In this document: positions 21,399-24,797 of the stretch, piece after piece | Position numbering within the stretch: position 1 is the stretch's first letter | Layout of the letters: every line of letters begins with the position of its first letter | The notes under the pieces: model-generated | Seen by the model: only the letters and a program-made list of their open reading frames with translations | Told to the model about the DNA's origin: nothing | The model's database searches: none | NCBI GenBank assembly: GCA_002412925.1 | Contig: DHVZ01000048.1 | Coordinates: 1-24,797 of the forward strand | Direction: 5' to 3' | Source of the DNA: Anaerolineales bacterium UBA5195 | Lineage (GTDB): Bacteria; Chloroflexota; Anaerolineae; Anaerolineales; Villigracilaceae | Length of the DNA: 24,797 nt | Position numbers and translations under genes: made by a program

Positions 21399-22667
21399 AT
21401 GAAACAAATTTCTTTCCTTTTCATCATTTTTGCGCTTGTCCTGGCGGCTTGCGCACCTTCTACATCCCAACCCGCCCCATCTGGCGAGTTCGACATTGAC
21501 GACTGGGACAGTGTGCTGGCCGCCGCACGCGGGCAGACCGTCAACTGGTACATCTGGGGCGGCTCGGAGAGCATCAATGCCTACGTGGATAATTTCTACG
21601 GCAAAGCCTTGCAAGAGCGCTATGGCATCACGCTCAACCGTATCCCGCTGGCAGCTACCGAGGATGCTATCAACCAGGTCTTGAGCGAGAAACAGGCCGG
21701 CACCGACCCCGGCGCAGTGGATTTAATCTGGATTAATGGTGAGAACTTCTTTACGCTCAAACAGGCGAATATGCTCTACAAAGACTGGGCGCAGAAACTC
21801 CCAAATGCCAAACTGGTCAACTGGGAGAATCCGGCGATCAATCTCGACTTTGGTACGCCAGTGGACAATATGGAAAGCCCCTGGTCCTCGGCGCAGTTCC
21901 AGTTCGTCTATGATTCTGCCCGCCCTTCGACCGCCTCAGGACAAACGGATGATCTGCCACGTTCGTATGCCGAACTCAAAGCTTGGGCCTGCGCCAACCC
22001 CGGACGCTTCACCTATGTGGCGCCGGGAGCCGGTGGATTTATCGGCACGCGCTTCCTGAAAGGCGCGCTCTACGAACTGAGCGGCGGCGAAGCGCAGTGG
22101 AAAACCTTTGACCAGGCCACCTGGGACAAGCACTCCCCGGCGCTGTGGGCCTACCTGAACGAACTCGAACCTTGTCTGTGGCGCAAGGGCGAAGCCTACC
22201 CCAAGAACGAACCCGAAATGGTGACGCTCTTTGCCAATGGCGAGATTGACCTGAGCTTTACTCAGGACATCAGCGGCGCGGGGCGCTGGATTAAGGACGG
22301 TCTCATGCCCGCCACTGCCCGCACCTTCGTTTTTAATCGGTACATGATCGGTGATTTCAACTATGTCGCTATTCCGGTCAACGCCCCGAACAAAGCCGCG
22401 GCGCTGGTGCTGACGAACCTGCTGCTCGAACCGGAGTTCCAGGCTGCGCAAATTTTGCCCGAAAACGGATTCGGTCTGGGCTACGCCATCGACGTGACCC
22501 GCATCACGGATACTGACGCCAAAACCCAACTCGAACAAGCCGCCGCCAAACTCGGCGAATCCGCCACTCCCGCCACCGACCTGGCAAAGACTCTGGCTGG
22601 CGATACCGCCCCGCAATATCAGGGTTTGGTGGAGCAGGGCTGGCTGGAGTTTGTGGTACAAAAGTAA
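21399..22667 (+). CDS. ynjB: YnjB-like ABC transporter substrate-binding lipoprotein
   Basis: The 422-residue secreted protein has a lipoprotein signal: Lys3, hydrophobic stretch 4-15 and lipobox LAAC with Cys18. The mature part begins with a Ser/Pro linker, then VNWYIWGGSESINAYVD and VDLIWINGENFFTLK, the two stretches typical of the YnjB family (COG4134). The ligand is not established for this family. AGGAG lies 6 nt before the ATG. It is followed by two permeases and an ATPase, so it should be the binding protein of that importer. Confidence 0.9.
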   Translation: MKQISFLFIIFALVLAACAPSTSQPAPSGEFDIDDWDSVLAAARGQTVNWYIWGGSESINAYVDNFYGKALQERYGITLNRIPLAATEDAINQVLSEKQAGTDPGAVDLIWINGENFFTLKQANMLYKDWAQKLPNAKLVNWENPAINLDFGTPVDNMESPWSSAQFQFVYDSARPSTASGQTDDLPRSYAELKAWACANPGRFTYVAPGAGGFIGTRFLKGALYELSGGEAQWKTFDQATWDKHSPALWAYLNELEPCLWRKGEAYPKNEPEMVTLFANGEIDLSFTQDISGAGRWIKDGLMPATARTFVFNRYMIGDFNYVAIPVNAPNKAAALVLTNLLLEPEFQAAQILPENGFGLGYAIDVTRITDTDAKTQLEQAAAKLGESATPATDLAKTLAGDTAPQYQGLVEQGWLEFVVQK

Positions 22668-22738
22668 GCGTCAGGCTTTTCGGTGTCAGGTGTCAGGCAA
22701 AACCATCGCTGCGCACCTGACACTTGATACCTGATACC
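22668..22738. repeat. Period-7 palindromic repeat, locus 2
   Basis: GGTGTCA twice in tandem (22682-22695), then after a short spacer ACCTGAC, ACTTGAT, ACCTGAT (22715-22735), the opposite-strand form of the same heptamer. The arms can fold into a long imperfect stem. It fills the 79-bp gap between the lipoprotein and first permease genes. Confidence 0.75.
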
Positions 22739-22746
22739 CTCCCCCC

Positions 22747-23619
22747 ATGCGCGACCGCCTGATTTTTTCCCCCTGGCTGGCCCTCGCCCCGGCACTGACA
22801 ATTGTGAGCGTCTTGCTGGGGGCGAGTCTTGTCTATGGTGTGGCGCAGAGTTGGGGGCTGATGTCTGGCCTGGAGCAGGAAACTCTTAGCCTGCGCGCCT
22901 ACTCCGATCTATTCACCGGGCAGGGTATTGCCGGGCGTGAATTCTGGGGGTCGCTGGCCTTTTCGTTGTGGGTCAGCGCCGCATCGACGCTGATTTCAGC
23001 GGCCTGCGCGCTGTTCGTGGCCGTCTGGCTCTCCGAGCGGCGCGCCATTGACAGTACCGCCACCTTTGCCCTCAACTGGAATCTGGCTTTTCCACACTTG
23101 GTCTGGGCGGTGATGTTGCTGCTTTTGCTCTCGCAAAGCGGATTGCTGGCGCGTTGGGCGGCCAGTTTCGGCCTGGTTGACCAGCCAGCCGCGTTCCCGG
23201 TGCTGGTGCGTGATACCTTCGGCATTGGCATCATCCTGGGTTACATTGGCAAGGAAGTACCCTTCCTGACCCTGCTGGTAATTTCTGTCCTGCGCACCCA
23301 GCCCGAAGGCTACAAACTGGTGGCCGAAAACTTGGGCGCCAGCCGCTGGCAAAGAATCCGCTATGTGACCCTGCCGCTGGTCGCGCCCTCTCTTCTGGCG
23401 GGTGCGCTGCTGGTCTTTGCTTTTATTTTCAGCAGTTACGAAGCCCCGGCCTTACTGGGGGTGAACTCCCCGCGCATGCTGTCGGTACTCGCCCTACGCT
23501 TTTTCAACGACCCCGACCTGCGCGCCCGCGCCGACGGCATGGCCATCAGCCTCGTGATTACGGTCATTACGCTCCTGGTAGCCTGGGTGAGTTTGTGGAA
23601 GGGGGAAAATAATGAGTAA
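22747..23619 (+). CDS. YnjC-like ABC permease, first half
   Basis: The 290-residue inner-membrane subunit has about six hydrophobic spans and a BPD_transp_1 core. The EAA loop that docks the ATPase is at about 191-214 (AENLGASRWQRIRYVTLP). In E. coli YnjC is one fused permease of about 510 residues; here the halves are separate genes. No Shine-Dalgarno is visible before the ATG, which follows the heptamer repeat and a run of C. It overlaps the next gene by 8 bp in ATGAGTAA. Confidence 0.88.
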   Translation: MRDRLIFSPWLALAPALTIVSVLLGASLVYGVAQSWGLMSGLEQETLSLRAYSDLFTGQGIAGREFWGSLAFSLWVSAASTLISAACALFVAVWLSERRAIDSTATFALNWNLAFPHLVWAVMLLLLLSQSGLLARWAASFGLVDQPAAFPVLVRDTFGIGIILGYIGKEVPFLTLLVISVLRTQPEGYKLVAENLGASRWQRIRYVTLPLVAPSLLAGALLVFAFIFSSYEAPALLGVNSPRMLSVLALRFFNDPDLRARADGMAISLVITVITLLVAWVSLWKGENNE

Positions 23620-24481
23620 ACAAGCAGAACGTAGACAGGGAGAGCTAACAGGTAGACAAGTAGACAAGGCAATAGGGAAACCTGTCTACCTGTTTCCTTG
23701 TCTACTTCAACACATCCCCCGCCTCCTCCTTTACACCCTCCTCGCCGCGCCGCTCGGCGTCTTCCTCCTCTATGCCTTCTCGCAGGGCTGGTTTTTCCCC
23801 GCGCCCTTCCCCGAAACCTGGAGCACCGCCGCCTTCGCCCGCGTCCTCGACGACCCGCGCACCCTGACCAGCCTGCGCGACAGCCTGACCATTGCGGTCA
23901 TTGTCAGCCTGCTTTCGCTGGGGCTCGGATTCTCGGCGGCGCGCGCACTGGGTTTGCGTCAATTTCGCGGGCGGCAGTTCGCCTGGCTGGTGCTGTTCCT
24001 GCCAACCGTCGTCCCGCCGCTGGCGATTGGCATGGGGCTGAACATCCTGTTCCTGCAAATCGGGCTGGCCGGAACCATCCCCGGCATCATCCTGGCGCAC
24101 CTCGCCCCGACCCTGCCCTACGTCATCTTTACCCTGGCCGGAGCCTTCGCCCGCTACGACGAAGCCTACGAATTCCAGGCCTGGGTGCTCGGCGCGGGCG
24201 CCTGGCGCACCCTGTTCACCGTCACCTTGCCGATGATCGCCCCCAGCCTGATCGTGGCCGCCCTGTTCGCCTTCCTGATCTCATGGAGTCAATACCTGTT
24301 GACGCTGCTGATCGGCTCCGGGCGCGTTATCACCCTGCCTATTTTGCTCTTTTCGGCGGCCAGCGGCGGCAACCCCGTCACCATCGCCGTTCTGGCGCTC
24401 ATTTTCCTGGCCCCGCCCGCGCTTGTCATCCTTGCCACCGCCCGACAGTTGGGCGCATCCACCGAAATCCGAAACCTATGA
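23612..24481 (+). CDS. YnjC-like ABC permease, second half, with repeat-encoded N-terminus
   Basis: The 289-residue inner-membrane subunit has about six spans from residue 37 onward; the EAA loop is at about 187-210 (WVLGAGAWRTLFTVTLP). The ATG has GGGGG 6 nt upstream and overlaps the previous stop. Residues about 7-33 are translated from a palindromic heptamer repeat, giving a polar N-terminal extension unlike anything else in the protein. No later start with a ribosome site exists before the first membrane helix, so the repeat is probably translated. It overlaps the ATPase gene by 4 bp (ATGA). Confidence 0.87.
   Translation: MSKQAERRQGELTGRQVDKAIGKPVYLFPCLLQHIPRLLLYTLLAAPLGVFLLYAFSQGWFFPAPFPETWSTAAFARVLDDPRTLTSLRDSLTIAVIVSLLSLGLGFSAARALGLRQFRGRQFAWLVLFLPTVVPPLAIGMGLNILFLQIGLAGTIPGIILAHLAPTLPYVIFTLAGAFARYDEAYEFQAWVLGAGAWRTLFTVTLPMIAPSLIVAALFAFLISWSQYLLTLLIGSGRVITLPILLFSAASGGNPVTIAVLALIFLAPPALVILATARQLGASTEIRNL
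23631..23708. repeat. Period-7 palindromic repeat inside the permease reading frame, locus 3
   Basis: Arms are AACAGGTAGACA (23647-23658) with TGTCTACCTGTT (23683-23694), and AAGTAGACAAGG (23658-23669) with CCTTGTCTACTT (23696-23707). Both pairs are perfect and occur in the order A-B-A'-B', which allows either a simple hairpin or a pseudoknot. The 27 codons stay open. Confidence 0.8.
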
Positions 24482-24797
24482 CCCAAGTAAACATCACCAA
24501 CCTCACCAAACGCTATCCCAACCAGCCTGCCCCCGTGCTGGATAATTTCTCTCTTTTTGTGGAAAACGGGGAGATGGTCGCCCTTTTGGGGCCATCCGGT
24601 TCTGGAAAATCAACCCTGCTCAAACTGATTACCGGGATCGAACGACCCGACGCCGGGGATGTGCAATTTGACGGTGTCTCTATCCTGACGCTTCCGCCGA
24701 GCAAGCGCGGAGCCGTGTTCATGTTCCAGAAGTCGTACTTGTTCCCCTTCCTGAGCGTGGAGGAGAATATCAGCTTTGGGCTGAAGGTCAAGCGCAC
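24478..24797 (+). CDS. ynjD: YnjD-like ABC transporter ATPase (5' part only)
   Basis: About 106 residues are visible before the window ends. Walker A is GPSGSGKST and the Q-loop region reads FMFQKSYLFPFLSVEENI; signature and Walker B motifs would lie beyond the edge. The start overlaps the permease stop as ATGA, so translation is likely coupled; no separate ribosome site is seen. Order and content fit the energising subunit of the YnjBCD-like importer. Confidence 0.9.
   Translation, partial: MTQVNITNLTKRYPNQPAPVLDNFSLFVENGEMVALLGPSGSGKSTLLKLITGIERPDAGDVQFDGVSILTLPPSKRGAVFMFQKSYLFPFLSVEENISFGLKVKR

Noticed and set aside
23631..23708. CRISPR array
   Set aside because: Repeat units are 7 bp, directly adjoining and palindromic, with no spacers; no cas genes are in the window.

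Overview
The window looks like chromosome from a bacterium of the phylum Chloroflexota, probably class Anaerolineae. This is inferred, not searched. The grounds are a core run rpsB-tsf-pyrH-frr-uppS-cdsA beside dnaA, a short (201 aa) EF-Ts, a bacterial mevalonate block built from archaeal-type HMG-CoA synthase, thiolase-fold and DUF35 proteins, and moderately high GC except in the first 2.3 kb.

Region 1 (1-2330) is an AT-rich accessory patch beside a tRNA-Asn gene. It holds three small orphan genes on the minus strand, the start of a fourth at the window edge, a 177-bp MITE-like element with 17-bp terminal inverted repeats and a 4-bp target duplication, a degenerate copy of the tRNA-Asn 3' end, a direct repeat and a large hairpin. 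Region 2 (2331-12302) is all on the minus strand. In transcription order it holds a two-GAF histidine kinase, an EamA-type transporter, dnaA, rpsB, tsf, pyrH, frr, uppS, cdsA and tRNA-Asn. Clear intrinsic terminators follow the kinase, dnaA, tsf, pyrH and the tRNA. The terminator after tsf sits only about 17 nt before pyrH. S2 carries an unusual C-terminal tail of about 140 residues with tandem repeats.

Region 3 (12535-18780, plus strand) holds HMG-CoA reductase, HMG-CoA synthase, a thiolase-fold protein, a GT-C-like multi-spanning membrane protein and a DUF35 Zn-ribbon/OB protein. HMG-CoA synthase, thiolase and DUF35 are the three partners of the archaeal acetoacetyl-CoA-channelling complex. 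Here the thiolase-fold member has Gly where the nucleophilic Cys is expected, and Val and Phe where the Asn and His of the NxxGG...GHP loop are expected, while HMG-CoA synthase and reductase keep their catalytic residues. This is the most surprising signal in the window.

Region 4 (19209-24797, plus strand) looks like one operon: a TVP38/VTT membrane protein, a flavin disulfide oxidoreductase lacking the His-Glu dyad, and a YnjBCD-like ABC transporter (lipoprotein, two separate permeases, ATPase cut by the window end). Its make-up recalls the E. coli ydjXYZ-ynjABCDE region. The substrate is unknown.

Several gaps carry repeats of dispersed families: three loci of period-7 palindromic repeats (13835-13884, 22668-22738, 23631-23708, the last translated into a permease N-terminus) and one 120-bp repeat of the widespread 'ATTGCGAG...CTCGCAAT' type (14974-15093).
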